64,000 nucleotides of DNA from the NCBI RefSeq assembly GCF_010993745.1, contig NZ_WOTN01000001.1:313235-377234 (forward strand), written 5' to 3'. The position numbers were made by a program, and so were the translations under genes. The notes beneath the pieces were generated by a model. The model did no database searches. It was not told the origin of the DNA and was given only the letters and a program-made list of their open reading frames with translations. This document shows positions 8,806-18,056 of this stretch, one piece after another. The stretch's first letter is position 1. Each line of letters begins with the position of its first letter. The stretch is from Fodinicola acaciae. Its GTDB lineage: Bacteria; Actinomycetota; Actinomycetes; Mycobacteriales; HKI-0501.

Positions 8806-10865
8806 AACACCGCCTCATCCGGGCCGGCCGGACCGGCCGGACGGCCGAGCCCGACACCGGCGAGTACGCGCAACCGCTCGGTCGGATCGCCGGCCATCTC
8901 GCCCGGCAGGCTCGCCGGCAGCCGGGCGAACAGTCCGGCCCGCAGCCCGGCCGCGGCGGCGGCCCAGCGTACGAGGCTGCCGGCGGCCGCGGCTGCGGCC
9001 AACGTCGCCGAATAGCCGGCCGCACCTTGGCGACCGAGCACCGCCGGTACGTCCGCCGAGCAGAGCACCAGGGCGGCCGGGTCGAGCCGCCGGGCCGCCA
9101 GCCAGGACTCGACACCGCTGAAACGCCACTGTCCGCCTCGCCATGGCCGGAGGGCTGCCTCGTCTTCGTCGCCGACGCGGTAGATCCCGGTCGGCAGTCC
9201 GGACACCCGACGGGCGTACACCAGCGTCGACACCGCCGGCGCGGCCGAGGGAAAGAGCTCGCGGTCCGCGATCCGGCTGGTGCGTAGAACGTCGGCGACC
9301 AGCGTGTCGGGCACCTCGTCAGGACCGAATCGGTAGCCGTGCGAGCCAGTGGCCCGGTGGCGCCGGTCCCACCGGGCGGCGGCCGCCCGCGTACGGTCCG
9401 ACGCGCCGGGCGGGCAGAGCCGTATGGTCGCCACTATCAGGTTCCGGTCGGGATCGAGCTCCAGCGACCCGTACGTCGCCGGGTCCGGTCCCTCGCCTGA
9501 CAGCTGCGCGGTCCACCCCAGCCGGTGGGCCAGACGCGACACCTCCACCGCGCGCGTGCCCGCGTCGTGATGGGCCAGCCGCTGCCCGAGCACCCCGAGC
9601 CGGCGGGTGATCGCCGCTTTGTCGCTGACCAGAAGCAGCCTGACGGAACCGGTGGTGTGTCGCGAGTCCGTCGGCGGCGGGCCGGCGAGCTCGATCAGTT
9701 CGCGGCGCACGCTGTCGAAATAGCAGCGGGACCACCCGTGAGAGCCGGGGTCGGTGAGCACGTACGGATGCACCAGCCCGGTGCCACCGATCACCGTCCG
9801 CCGGTTTCGCGACGAGCCGAAGGTCCTGTCCAGCAACCAGACGAGGTCGTCGGTCCAGGTGGACGGGCCGGCCCGGTGCGGTCGGGACACCGGCAGCCGG
9901 CGATGTGCGAGATAGCGTCTCGCCGTGTCGCCGTTTCCGGCCTCGCCGACGCGCATCGGGCCGGGATCGCCGCCGCGGACAGGTATCTCGACGGACTCCT
10001 CGTAGCGCCAGTGCGCCAGGGCATCCTCGTCCAACGACAGGCGCGGGTCGCCACACGCCAGGCAGGCGGGGTCACGGCCGGCCAACTGTTCCTCGATCCG
10101 CCCGTGTCGGATCGTGATCGTGCCGCGCCACACCCACGGATTTCCGTAGCCGCCAAGGTATTTCAGTGCGGCGCCGGCGAGCAGGCCGAGCCCGATGGCG
10201 ACGTCCGCCGGCGTCGGGTCGGCACCCCCAGGGGGCCGATCGTCGTAGCAGGTGGGGCAGCGTCCACCTGGTACGCCGAGAAGTGGACTCACCGTCACCG
10301 CGCCGGGACCGACCTGAAGTCGCAGCGTCGGTGTGGCGGTGCCGCTGGATACGGCCGCATCGGATGGAGCTGTCGTTACGACGATTGCGAGGTCCGCGGC
10401 GCCCCGCGGTGCGGTGTCCCGCTCGATCGTGCCGACTCCGGAGTCGGTCAGACACCGAATGAGCTGTGATGTCGGCCCGTGCGGTCCGCATACGAGCACG
10501 CGTGCCGCCGCGAGTCGTCGGATGATCAGATCCCGGTGATCCGGCGGCGTCGTCCGGTCGAGGAAGGCGTGCAACGGTGTCTGGTTGGCCGGCCGGACCT
10601 GTTCGGCGGTCACCTCGACGATTCCGCGTTCGGCCAACACCCGGATCGCCGTGGCCACCTGCTCTAGCCGCGCCGGCAGCACGGCCGCCACGTCGTCGAG
10701 CCGCCGGCTTCCGTCCAGCAATGGCAGCAGCCGGGGCAGTACGCGGTTCGCGAAGCCGCCGGCCAGGCGCTGACTGCGCGGGCCGCCTTCGATGACCATG
10801 CCGTCCGCGGTCTGGACCGCGACCAGACCGCTTCTGAGCCGGGGAAAAACCGGAGCCGCGGTCAC
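8799..10865 (-). CDS. Fusion of Cys4 ThiF-like leader-binding domain and nitroreductase-like domain
   Basis: This 688-residue protein combines two azole-biosynthesis modules. The N-terminal half resembles the TOMM leader-peptide-binding/ocin-ThiF partner of YcaO enzymes, with two CxxC zinc motifs (CPTC near residue 215, CLAC near residue 275). The C-terminal half (from about residue 380) resembles SagB/nitroreductase domains, with YARRVSGLPTGIYRVG and an Ala-rich helix followed by LRAGLF. It probably presents the precursor leader to the YcaO. Whether the second nitroreductase-like domain is catalytic or scaffolding is unclear, since a complete SagB lies immediately downstream. ATGA overlap couples it to the 10862-11536 gene. 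Confidence 0.75.
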   Translation of the reverse strand: MTAAPVFPRLRSGLVAVQTADGMVIEGGPRSQRLAGGFANRVLPRLLPLLDGSRRLDDVAAVLPARLEQVATAIRVLAERGIVEVTAEQVRPANQTPLHAFLDRTTPPDHRDLIIRRLAAARVLVCGPHGPTSQLIRCLTDSGVGTIERDTAPRGAADLAIVVTTAPSDAAVSSGTATPTLRLQVGPGAVTVSPLLGVPGGRCPTCYDDRPPGGADPTPADVAIGLGLLAGAALKYLGGYGNPWVWRGTITIRHGRIEEQLAGRDPACLACGDPRLSLDEDALAHWRYEESVEIPVRGGDPGPMRVGEAGNGDTARRYLAHRRLPVSRPHRAGPSTWTDDLVWLLDRTFGSSRNRRTVIGGTGLVHPYVLTDPGSHGWSRCYFDSVRRELIELAGPPPTDSRHTTGSVRLLLVSDKAAITRRLGVLGQRLAHHDAGTRAVEVSRLAHRLGWTAQLSGEGPDPATYGSLELDPDRNLIVATIRLCPPGASDRTRAAAARWDRRHRATGSHGYRFGPDEVPDTLVADVLRTSRIADRELFPSAAPAVSTLVYARRVSGLPTGIYRVGDEDEAALRPWRGGQWRFSGVESWLAARRLDPAALVLCSADVPAVLGRQGAAGYSATLAAAAAAGSLVRWAAAAAGLRAGLFARLPASLPGEMAGDPTERLRVLAGVGLGRPAGPAGPDEAVLW

Positions 10866-11536
10866 GGTTTCCCCGCTTCTACCGGCGAATCCGCGAGAGC
10901 GGCACGCAGGCCCCGTACGCGTTCGCGCGTATTCGCTGGCCCGGAGTGATGGCAGTCCGCACAGCCGTGGACGGGAACGACCTTCCAGTGGCGTACGACG
11001 TCGGTCGCCGTGTTGACCAGCGTGACCTCGTCGGCGGCCGCCGATCTCGTCATGATTCCCAGCCCGATGCCCGCGGCGAGCAGGGGAATGTGCGGTGGAA
11101 AGCCGTCGATGCCGAGATCCGGACGTGAGCTCAGCAGTTCGATCAGTTCCGCCTGGCCGGCATCGCGCAGATGCCCGTGTTGCGCGAGACGCACTTGATA
11201 ACAGCGCTGACAGGGGGCGCCGCCGGGGGCCGCCAGCGGCCCGATTCGGACGTACGGGTGGGAATGCACGATCGGAAGCCAGGGGCAGGCGTCGCCGGCG
11301 AGCGCGGCGAATGCGTCGAGATCGGCCGGAACATCGCGCCAGGAACAGAAGAACGCGAAGGCCGCGCCACGCAACACGTCAGGACCCGGCTCGTGCCAGC
11401 TGGCCGTCACGGCGGTCGCTTCCGGTCCGAGCAGCGCGGTCAGTTCTTTTGCCGTCGCCGCCCCGAATCCGCCGTCGGCGACGATCCGGATCATCGCGCC
11501 GGATCCGCCGGCCGTCAGGCGACTGGTTGTGGCCAT
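10862..11536 (-). CDS. Small Cys4 ThiF-like cyclodehydratase partner
   Basis: This protein of about 224 residues begins with a Rossmann-like strand (MIRIVADGGFG) and carries two CxxC pairs (CQRC near residue 120, CADC near residue 200), the zinc signature of ocin-ThiF/E1-like partners of azole-forming YcaO proteins. It overlaps the YcaO stop by 22 bp if the ATG at 11536 is used. The ATG at 11494 would give a tighter domain start with no overlap. Having two Cys4 partners in one cluster implies a split or duplicated leader-recognition function. Confidence 0.7.
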   Translation of the reverse strand: MATTSRLTAGGSGAMIRIVADGGFGAATAKELTALLGPEATAVTASWHEPGPDVLRGAAFAFFCSWRDVPADLDAFAALAGDACPWLPIVHSHPYVRIGPLAAPGGAPCQRCYQVRLAQHGHLRDAGQAELIELLSSRPDLGIDGFPPHIPLLAAGIGLGIMTRSAAADEVTLVNTATDVVRHWKVVPVHGCADCHHSGPANTRERVRGLRAALADSPVEAGKP

Positions 11537-12822
11537 GGATTCAACTCGCTCATGCTCCGTGCCGGAAAGCCCATCGCCGGGGGAGCGGTGAAAAGCCGCG
11601 GATGCGCGCGATACTGCGCGAGCGGCGTCAGCGACAGCGGCTGGAGATCGGGAATGACCACGCGTACCACGGAAATCCCCAGAGCGGTGGCCTCCCGGGT
11701 GGAAAGATCCACACCGTACGCGGGCATGTTTTTCGACGACAACGTGTCGACCAGGAACCGGTATCGCTGTGCCACGGTGTCCGCGGCGGGCGAAACCGGC
11801 CGGCTCGGCGCCCGATCCCGTACGCCGTCGAGGAGAAAGCGAAACGCTGGCCGGCGGGCCCGCCGTGCGAGCAGCGCCGCGCCGTCCATGATGTCTGTGT
11901 AGTCGGCGTACCGGCGGGGCGAGGTGTGATGGTGAACCGCACTGCGTGCGGCCATCGCCTCCAGTACGGCACGGTGTGCGGCGGCCGAGACCTCGAAATC
12001 CGTCGAGCATCCGACCAACTGCGCGGCCCGCTGGTCATGGCTGGCGGTCTGCAGGCAATACACGGTGGGAACGTGCAGATCGGTGGTCGCGTCGAACAGA
12101 TACGTGGTGATTCCGCGGGTTTGGCACCAATGCACGAGCTCGGTCGTGGCCGCGGACAGACAACTGTCCTCCAGCGGCGGGAGGCTGAGTCGCTGCAGCC
12201 AGGTGAGTGCGATCGCGTCCCGCTCGATGACCTCGCAGATCGCGTTGACGGTCGCCGCCGGAATGGATTCGTGCGCCGCGCAACCGGTGGAGATCGGCAG
12301 CCAGAAGTTCTCACCCGGAATCAGATCGACGCCGAGGTGGACCATGACGGCCGGCACCAGGACCTCGGACTGCGTGTCCAGCCGCAGAGCGCTGACCCAC
12401 CGGATGTCGGCGTCCGGGTCGGGCGTTCGGATCGGGCAGGCCGGATGTCGCAGCTCGGCGGCCGAGCAGCGAGGCACTCGGGTGAGATCCAAGGCGCGAT
12501 CTCCCCATTTCCGTCCGGAGCCCAACCGCCACGAGCGCGGGTCGTGAACCATCGAGCAATAGCGCTCAAGCGCCTCCATGGCGGCCAACAGCTTGGCCCG
12601 GTCCGGGTCGTCGACGGAACGCCCGGTGCCGGGCGCGTTGTAGTCGGTCCACGACCGGTGGCGTCCGGCCGGGTACGGCAGGACGGGCAGGGTGCTGCCG
12701 GACATCGCGCCGTACACGTGACAGTTTGGCGGCAGCCACGCATCGGTGGTTTGCGCGTTGATCGGGCCGATGACGCCGAAAGGATTGGCGGCCGCGTACA
12801 ACCGCGCGGTATCAATCCCCAT
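11515..12822 (-). CDS. YcaO cyclodehydratase (azoline-forming)
   Basis: This 435-residue YcaO-domain protein has the ATP/Mg-binding Glu motifs (KLLAAMEALERYC near residue 80, STGCAAHES followed by AICEVIERDA near residues 178-205). Its extreme C terminus reads PWPQP, the PxPxP motif of azoline-forming YcaOs. It should cyclise Cys (or Ser/Thr) side chains of the precursor onto the backbone. The ATG at 12822 has GGAGG eight bases upstream. It is the first gene of the core operon and lies behind the promoter with paired heptamers at 12902-12919. Confidence 0.92.
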   Translation of the reverse strand: MGIDTARLYAAANPFGVIGPINAQTTDAWLPPNCHVYGAMSGSTLPVLPYPAGRHRSWTDYNAPGTGRSVDDPDRAKLLAAMEALERYCSMVHDPRSWRLGSGRKWGDRALDLTRVPRCSAAELRHPACPIRTPDPDADIRWVSALRLDTQSEVLVPAVMVHLGVDLIPGENFWLPISTGCAAHESIPAATVNAICEVIERDAIALTWLQRLSLPPLEDSCLSAATTELVHWCQTRGITTYLFDATTDLHVPTVYCLQTASHDQRAAQLVGCSTDFEVSAAAHRAVLEAMAARSAVHHHTSPRRYADYTDIMDGAALLARRARRPAFRFLLDGVRDRAPSRPVSPAADTVAQRYRFLVDTLSSKNMPAYGVDLSTREATALGISVVRVVIPDLQPLSLTPLAQYRAHPRLFTAPPAMGFPARSMSELNPWPQPVA

Positions 12823-12885
12823 TCGGCGGCCTCCGATGACACGACTCGACGCTGGCGGCCGGTTTCGCCTTCCGACTCGGTTGCG

Positions 12886-12919
12886 ACGATAGAACGTCGC
12901 GCTTTCAAAACGCCTTCAG
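12886..12919 (-). promoter_or_regulatory. SARP-like paired heptamers and -10 before the YcaO operon
   Basis: Reading the minus strand: CTGAAGG (12919-12913), 4 nt, TTGAAAG (12908-12902), 10 nt, then a -10-like TATCGT (12891-12886). There is no -35 at normal spacing, as expected for activator-dependent SARP promoters. The same geometry recurs at 25152-25185 and 27019-27052. Confidence 0.6.
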
Positions 12920-12964
12920 AATGAGCGCAGTGTCTTGCTGTCCTTGGAAAGTCGCGAAGATCCG

Positions 12965-14125
12965 TCACCAGGTGACCGGCAGCTCCTTGATCCCATGTAC
13001 GAGGAACAACGCGTGGAACCGAACCTGGTCGAAGGGCATCGCCAGTCGCAGCTTCGGAAACCGGCGCAGCAGTGCCGGGAACGCGGTCCGCATCGCCAGC
13101 CGCGCCAGCGGCGCGCCGAGACAGTGGTGGATGCCGTGCCCGAAGGCCAGGTGCGGGACGGCAGGCCGGGTGAGGTCCAGCTCGTCCATGCCGTCGCCCA
13201 GGTTCGGATCGCGGTTGGCCGCAGGCAGCGAACAGACCAGGATGTCGCCGGCCGCGATCGGTTGGCCGCCGACGACGGTGTCCATGGTCGCCACCCTCGG
13301 CTGTATCGAGTGCACTATCGACAGGAAACGCAGCAGCTCCTCCACCGCCGGCTCGACGGCTTGGTCATTGTCGCGCATCAGAGCGAGCTGGTCGGGATGC
13401 CGCAGGAGAGCCAACGTCCCCAGCCCGAGCATGTTCGCGGTGGTTTCCTGACCGGCGATCAGCAGCAGGTTCCCGATGCCGACCAGCTCGCGGTCGCCGA
13501 GCCGGCTGCCGTGCTTGCGGACCAGCACCCCGAGCAGGCCGCCGCCCGGGTTCTGGCGGAGCCGGGCGACCAGCGTCGCCAGGTACGTGTCGATCCGCAC
13601 GCCGGTGGCCGATCTGAGGTCAAGGTCGATCGAGGGATCCAGCAGCCGGTGGCTCTGCCGCTGGAAATCCTCCCGATCCTCGGGCGGCACGCCGAGCAGC
13701 TCGCAGATCACCGACGAGGCCACCGGCAGCCCGAACAGCCCCATCAGGTCCACCGGCGGCTCGGCCGTTTCCATCAGGTCCAGGTTGCCGGCCACGATTC
13801 GCTCGACCTGCGGCCGCAGTCGCCGCATCCGGCGGACGGTGAACTCCGCGGTCAGCACCCGCCGCAGGTCGTACGCGAGCAGGGAACCGGCCGCGTCGCC
13901 CTCGCCGCTGGACCGGCCGGCGACGGGCGGTTCACCGCCGTTGCTGAATCGGGCCGCATCGCGGAGCACCTCCCGCACCTCGTCGTACCGAGTGATCAGC
14001 CAGGCCTCGCCCAGCGGCAGTCGCACCCTGCTGACCGGTCGCTCGGCGCGCAGCCGGACAACCGCCGGATCGAGGTCGAAACTCGTTCGCCGGACGTGCA
14101 CCGGCAGCCCTGTCGTCTCGGTCAT
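12965..14125 (-). CDS. Cytochrome P450
   Basis: This 386-residue P450 has the I-helix motif AGQETT, an ExxR motif (EELLR) and the haem-binding FGHGIHHCLG. The usual substrate-side DPPEHTRLR segment is degenerate (LLAYDLRRVL). The ATGA overlap with the SDR upstream couples the two. A 142-bp gap with its own promoter separates it from the YcaO operon. A tailoring oxidation of the peptide or its acyl unit is likely; substrate unknown. Confidence 0.9.
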   Translation of the reverse strand: MTETTGLPVHVRRTSFDLDPAVVRLRAERPVSRVRLPLGEAWLITRYDEVREVLRDAARFSNGGEPPVAGRSSGEGDAAGSLLAYDLRRVLTAEFTVRRMRRLRPQVERIVAGNLDLMETAEPPVDLMGLFGLPVASSVICELLGVPPEDREDFQRQSHRLLDPSIDLDLRSATGVRIDTYLATLVARLRQNPGGGLLGVLVRKHGSRLGDRELVGIGNLLLIAGQETTANMLGLGTLALLRHPDQLALMRDNDQAVEPAVEELLRFLSIVHSIQPRVATMDTVVGGQPIAAGDILVCSLPAANRDPNLGDGMDELDLTRPAVPHLAFGHGIHHCLGAPLARLAMRTAFPALLRRFPKLRLAMPFDQVRFHALFLVHGIKELPVTW

Positions 14126-14985
14126 CGCGACATCGACCCCCCGCCGAAGTATTTCTGGCTCATGCCCGCGTCGATCGGCAGATCGACCCCGGTGACATAC
14201 CGCGACTCGTCGGAGGCCAGGTACAGCACCGCGTTCGCCACGTCCTCGACGTCGATCCACGGAACGGGCAGCAGGTTCAGCGACGCCATGGCTTCATGGA
14301 CATCGGTGCCGGCCGGTTCGTCAGCGTCCGGACGGTAGAGCCGCGCGCGTTCGGGGTTGTCGACCATCGGCGTACGGACATTGGTGGGATGTACGGCGTT
14401 CACCCGAATCCGGTGCGCGGCCAGCTCGTTGGCCATCGTCCGAGCCAACCCGACCACACCGTGTTTTGCGGCAACGTAGTTGGCCACCCCCGGCATTCCG
14501 CGCAAAGCCGCGGTGGAGCCGGTGAGAATCACCGAACCACCCCGCCCGGTGTCGATGAGATGCGGTATCGCGACCTTCGCCGTATGCCACACACCGGTCA
14601 GGTTGATGTCGACCGTGTGCTGCCATTCCGCTTCGGTCAGCTGCCAACTCGGCCGGGACGGGCCGAGTATTCCGGCGTTGGCGACAACGACGTCCAGACC
14701 ACCCAGCCTGGCCACCGCGTCCGCCAGGGCGGCGGCCAGCGCGTCACAGTCCCGGACGTCGACCTCGGCGGTCACCGCGCGACGGCCGGTTTTTTCCACG
14801 AGCCGGCCGGTTTCCCGGAGCTCCGCGGGGGTGGCCCCGGGATAGGAGGTGGTCGGGAGGCTGCCGGCGATGTCGACGGCGATGACGTCGGCCCCTTCGT
14901 ACGCGAGGGCGACCGCCGCCGCACGACCCTGCCCGCGTGCCGCTCCGGTCACGAAAGCGATTTTTCCTCGTACTCTGCCGGTCAA
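14122..14985 (-). CDS. Mycofactocin-type short-chain dehydrogenase/reductase
   Basis: This SDR of about 287 residues has the hallmarks of mycofactocin-coupled SDRs: FVTGAARGQGR at the N terminus, DINLTGVWHT, NYVAAKHGVVG with the YxxxK pair, and VHPTNVRTPM followed by RYVTGVDLPIDAG. Such enzymes keep a tightly bound NAD(H) and pass electrons to mycofactocin. No ATG fits the start of the fold. A TTG at 14985 is the best choice, with a further in-frame reading to 15087 lacking a ribosome site. It is divergent from the hydroxy-acid oxidase at 15080 and coupled to the P450 downstream. Confidence 0.8.
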   Translation of the reverse strand: MTGRVRGKIAFVTGAARGQGRAAAVALAYEGADVIAVDIAGSLPTTSYPGATPAELRETGRLVEKTGRRAVTAEVDVRDCDALAAALADAVARLGGLDVVVANAGILGPSRPSWQLTEAEWQHTVDINLTGVWHTAKVAIPHLIDTGRGGSVILTGSTAALRGMPGVANYVAAKHGVVGLARTMANELAAHRIRVNAVHPTNVRTPMVDNPERARLYRPDADEPAGTDVHEAMASLNLLPVPWIDVEDVANAVLYLASDESRYVTGVDLPIDAGMSQKYFGGGSMSR

Positions 14986-15079
14986 TTCAGCAATTCCCGT
15001 CCTCGTTCGTGCGACGCGGCGGTGGTCGCCGTGTCGATCGGTTACGCTGCTCGCAGCCCGCCTGATCACGGAGCCTCGT

Positions 15080-16216
15080 ATGTCCACTGTGTCGGCTGGA
15101 CCGGACTCGGTTGGAAAACTGCCTGGCCCGCCAGCAAAACCTGCCAGCCTGGCCGACTTTCGGCAGGCCTTCGAAGAACTGCGACCGCGCGCGGCCGACT
15201 ACGTCGACGGAGCGGCGGGAGACGAGCACACCGCCGCCTGGAACACTTCTCGATATTCCGATTACCAGCTGCTGCCGCGGATCGGTGTCGACGTCGCCAA
15301 CCTGGACACCCGGGTGGAGATTCTCGGCTCGGTCGTCGACTCGCCGATTTTCCTGGCTCCCACGGCCGGACATCGACTCTGCCATCCGGACGGGGAGGTG
15401 GCGACCGCCGAGGGTGCCGCCGCGGCGCGGGCACTGTGGGTCGTCAGCATCATGTCGCTGCATCCGGTCGCGGAGATCATCCCGCTGGCCGGAGCACCCA
15501 CGTGGTTCCAGCTGTACGCGCAACGCGACCTCGACCGGACGGCCGAAATCGCGGCGGCCGCGCTGTGGGCCGGCGCGAAGGCAGTCGTCCTGACCATGGA
15601 CGCTCCGGCGCGCAGCGTGTCGGATCGGCAGCGGCGCAGTGGCCTGTCGGTGCCGACGACCTGGCGGCCGCCGAATATTCCCCGCCCCTGTCTGGACAAC
15701 TTCGATCCGACGGACGTGTACAGCCCGTACGTCAGTCCCTCGGTGACGTGGGATACGGTGCGCGAACTGGCCGCGGCGATCGACGGACCGATGCTGGTCA
15801 AAGGTGTCATACGAGCGGACGACGCGCGACGGGCCGTCGACGCCGGGGCGGCCGGGATCATCGTGTCGAATCACGGCGGCCGCCATCTGGACACCACGGT
15901 CGCGTCGATCGACGCTCTCGCTCCGGTGGTCGCGGCGGTGAACGGGCAGGTGCCGGTGCTGGTCGACGGCGGCGTGCGCAGAGGCGTCGACGTGGCCAAG
16001 GCGTTGATGCTCGGAGCCACCGCTGTCGGCATCGGGCGTCCCTATCTGTGGGGGCTCGCGACGGCCGGCGCCGACGGTGTCCGCGCGGTTCTGGACCTGC
16101 TCCGCCACGAACTCCGCGTCGCCATGGCTCTGGTCGGTGCGCCGACCGTACGGGATCTCACCGCTGAGCTGCTGCGCCTGCCGGCCGGCGAGTGTCGTCA
16201 TGGGACGGCCTACTAG
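15080..16216 (+). CDS. FMN-dependent alpha-hydroxy-acid oxidase/dehydrogenase
   Basis: This 378-residue TIM-barrel flavoprotein of the glycolate/lactate oxidase family has an AAGDEHT motif, QLYAQRD (FMN and substrate Tyr), SNHGGRHLD with the catalytic His, and a DGGVRRGVDV phosphate-binding region. It would oxidise an alpha-hydroxy acid to a keto acid. It is the only biosynthetic gene on the + strand inside the block, divergent from the SDR by 94 bp and overlapping the permease stop by 4 bp at its 3' end. MftD of the mycofactocin pathway is a relative, but no mftABC genes are present, so a tailoring role is more likely. Confidence 0.82.
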   Translation: MSTVSAGPDSVGKLPGPPAKPASLADFRQAFEELRPRAADYVDGAAGDEHTAAWNTSRYSDYQLLPRIGVDVANLDTRVEILGSVVDSPIFLAPTAGHRLCHPDGEVATAEGAAAARALWVVSIMSLHPVAEIIPLAGAPTWFQLYAQRDLDRTAEIAAAALWAGAKAVVLTMDAPARSVSDRQRRSGLSVPTTWRPPNIPRPCLDNFDPTDVYSPYVSPSVTWDTVRELAAAIDGPMLVKGVIRADDARRAVDAGAAGIIVSNHGGRHLDTTVASIDALAPVVAAVNGQVPVLVDGGVRRGVDVAKALMLGATAVGIGRPYLWGLATAGADGVRAVLDLLRHELRVAMALVGAPTVRDLTAELLRLPAGECRHGTAY

Positions 16217-17031
16217 TCCAGTGCCCGACGGCGAAAGCCGAGAACGCCGGTGACTGTGAACAGCGCGATGAAGCCGACCAGTGCCAGCACCGAAACCCAC
16301 ACCGGAATGTGTGGCACGTCAGGCGACAGCGCGGCGCGCATGCCCTCGCTCGCGTACGTCAACGGGTTGCCGGCAGCGACGACCTGAAACCATGGCAGGC
16401 GGGACAGCTCGGGCCACGGGTACTGGGTGGATCCGGTGAACATCAACGGCACCATCACCAGGCCGAAGATGACGTTGATCTTGGCCGGAGGCACCAATGT
16501 GCCAAGTGTCAGGCCCACGACGGAGCCGGTGACCGCGGAGAGTACGAGCATCACCGCGACCAGGATCGTGCCCTCGACCGTCCACGGGACGAACCCCAAC
16601 ATCAACCAGCCGACCGGAAAGATGGTCGCCGCGGCGACCAGCGAGCGCAGGGTGGAGAACAGCACTTTCTCTGTTGCCACGGCGGACATCGGCAGTGGAG
16701 CGAGCAGCCGGTCTTCGATCTCCCTCGCCCACGAGAAGTCAATGACAAGGGGAAACGCGGTCGACTGCAAGGCTGTCATGAACGCGGTCAGCGTCACGAT
16801 TCCCGGCATCAGCAGCCGCCCGTAGCCCGCATCGGTGTAGCCGAGGTCGCCGAGCACCTTGCCGAAGACGAAAAGCAGGAAAAGCGGCTGCAGGATCACC
16901 TGCGCGGCGAACGCGGCCCATTGCCGGCCATCCACGAAAACGTCTCGCCACAACAGCGCGAGGAATGCGCGTACGGCGGCAGTGAGCACGCTTGTGGTCT
17001 GCCTGTCCCCCTTCGTCGCGACCGCGGTCAT
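16213..17031 (-). CDS. ABC-2 type transporter permease
   Basis: This 272-residue integral membrane protein has about six hydrophobic segments and the ABC-2/DrrB layout (GNPLTYASEGMRAAL near the C-terminal third). It pairs with the ATPase encoded immediately upstream (ATGA overlap). It is the likely exporter of, or self-resistance pump for, the cluster product. It is the last gene of the operon that starts at 25063. Confidence 0.87.
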   Translation of the reverse strand: MTAVATKGDRQTTSVLTAAVRAFLALLWRDVFVDGRQWAAFAAQVILQPLFLLFVFGKVLGDLGYTDAGYGRLLMPGIVTLTAFMTALQSTAFPLVIDFSWAREIEDRLLAPLPMSAVATEKVLFSTLRSLVAAATIFPVGWLMLGFVPWTVEGTILVAVMLVLSAVTGSVVGLTLGTLVPPAKINVIFGLVMVPLMFTGSTQYPWPELSRLPWFQVVAAGNPLTYASEGMRAALSPDVPHIPVWVSVLALVGFIALFTVTGVLGFRRRALD

Positions 17032-18056
17032 CGCAGCCCTCGTCCGGTCAACGCGACGAAGACGTCCTCGAGGCTGGCCTCGCCCAGTCGCACGTCCAGG
17101 ATCGCCGCCGAGCGGGATTGCAGTCGGGTCGCGAGCGGAGCCAGCAGCCGGGACGGATCGCTGTTGGCGTAAAGGCGTAGGCGCCAGAGTGTGTCGTCCG
17201 GATCGGCCAGCCGCTCGACCCTTTCCACACCGTCCACAGTGGACAGAGCCGCGACCAGTCCGTCGGCCGGCTCGTCGGTGCTGGGTCGTACGCCCAGCTC
17301 GATGGTCGCGCTGCCGGGCAGCGAACGGGTCAGGACCGCAGGATCGTCCATCGCCAGCAGCCTTCCGTTGTCCATGATGCCGACGCGGTCGGCCAGCTCG
17401 GACGCCTCGTCCATGTCATGCGTGGTCAACAGGACGGTCACGCCGGCGGCGCGCAGTTCGCGTACGCGGTCCCAGACGAACAGCCGTGCCTGCGGGTCCA
17501 GTCCAGCCGTCGGCTCGTCCAGAAACAGCACCTCGGGTGAATGCATGAGTGCACGGGCGATCATCAGCCGCTGAGACTGTCCACCGGAGAAGGTGTCGAC
17601 CCGGTCGCGGCCTCGCCCGGCCAACCCGAACTGCTCGAGCAGCTGGTCGGCGCGCCGGTTGCGTTCGGACCGGCCGATGCCGTGATAGCTGGCGTGGAAG
17701 GTGAGATTTTGCCGCGCAGTCAGGGCCAGGTCGAGGTTTGGCCGCTGCGACACGACGGCCAGCCGCGCCCTGGCGCGCATCGGATCCGCGCGTACGTCCG
17801 CGCCAGCGACCCGTACCGTGCCGGACGTGGCGACGACACGCGTGGTGAGGACCCCGATCGTGGTGGTCTTTCCGGCTCCGTTCGGTCCGAGCAAGCCGAA
17901 GACCTCCGCTTCACGTACCGAAAAGGACAGGCCGTCGACGGCGTTGACCGATTGCCTCGGATATCGCTTGACCAGCGCCACGACCTCAACGGCCTGCCGT
18001 CGGTGCGGGTGGGCGAGGGGCGACGGATGTCCAGCCGGTTCGGCGACCACGGTCAT
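17028..18056 (-). CDS. ABC transporter ATP-binding protein (DrrA-like)
   Basis: This 342-residue ATPase has Walker A GPNGAGKTT, signature FSGGQSQRL, Walker B VLFLDEPTAGLD and the switch His in LLTTHDMDEA. The C-terminal extension of about 100 residues is typical of DrrA-type drug exporters. It is coupled on both sides by ATGA overlaps to the luciferase-like monooxygenase and the permease. Confidence 0.92.
   Translation of the reverse strand: MTVVAEPAGHPSPLAHPHRRQAVEVVALVKRYPRQSVNAVDGLSFSVREAEVFGLLGPNGAGKTTTIGVLTTRVVATSGTVRVAGADVRADPMRARARLAVVSQRPNLDLALTARQNLTFHASYHGIGRSERNRRADQLLEQFGLAGRGRDRVDTFSGGQSQRLMIARALMHSPEVLFLDEPTAGLDPQARLFVWDRVRELRAAGVTVLLTTHDMDEASELADRVGIMDNGRLLAMDDPAVLTRSLPGSATIELGVRPSTDEPADGLVAALSTVDGVERVERLADPDDTLWRLRLYANSDPSRLLAPLATRLQSRSAAILDVRLGEASLEDVFVALTGRGLR

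Noticed and set aside
15080..16216. MftD of a mycofactocin biosynthetic operon
   Set aside because: No mftA, mftB or mftC genes are present, and the sequence is equally close to general hydroxy-acid oxidases.
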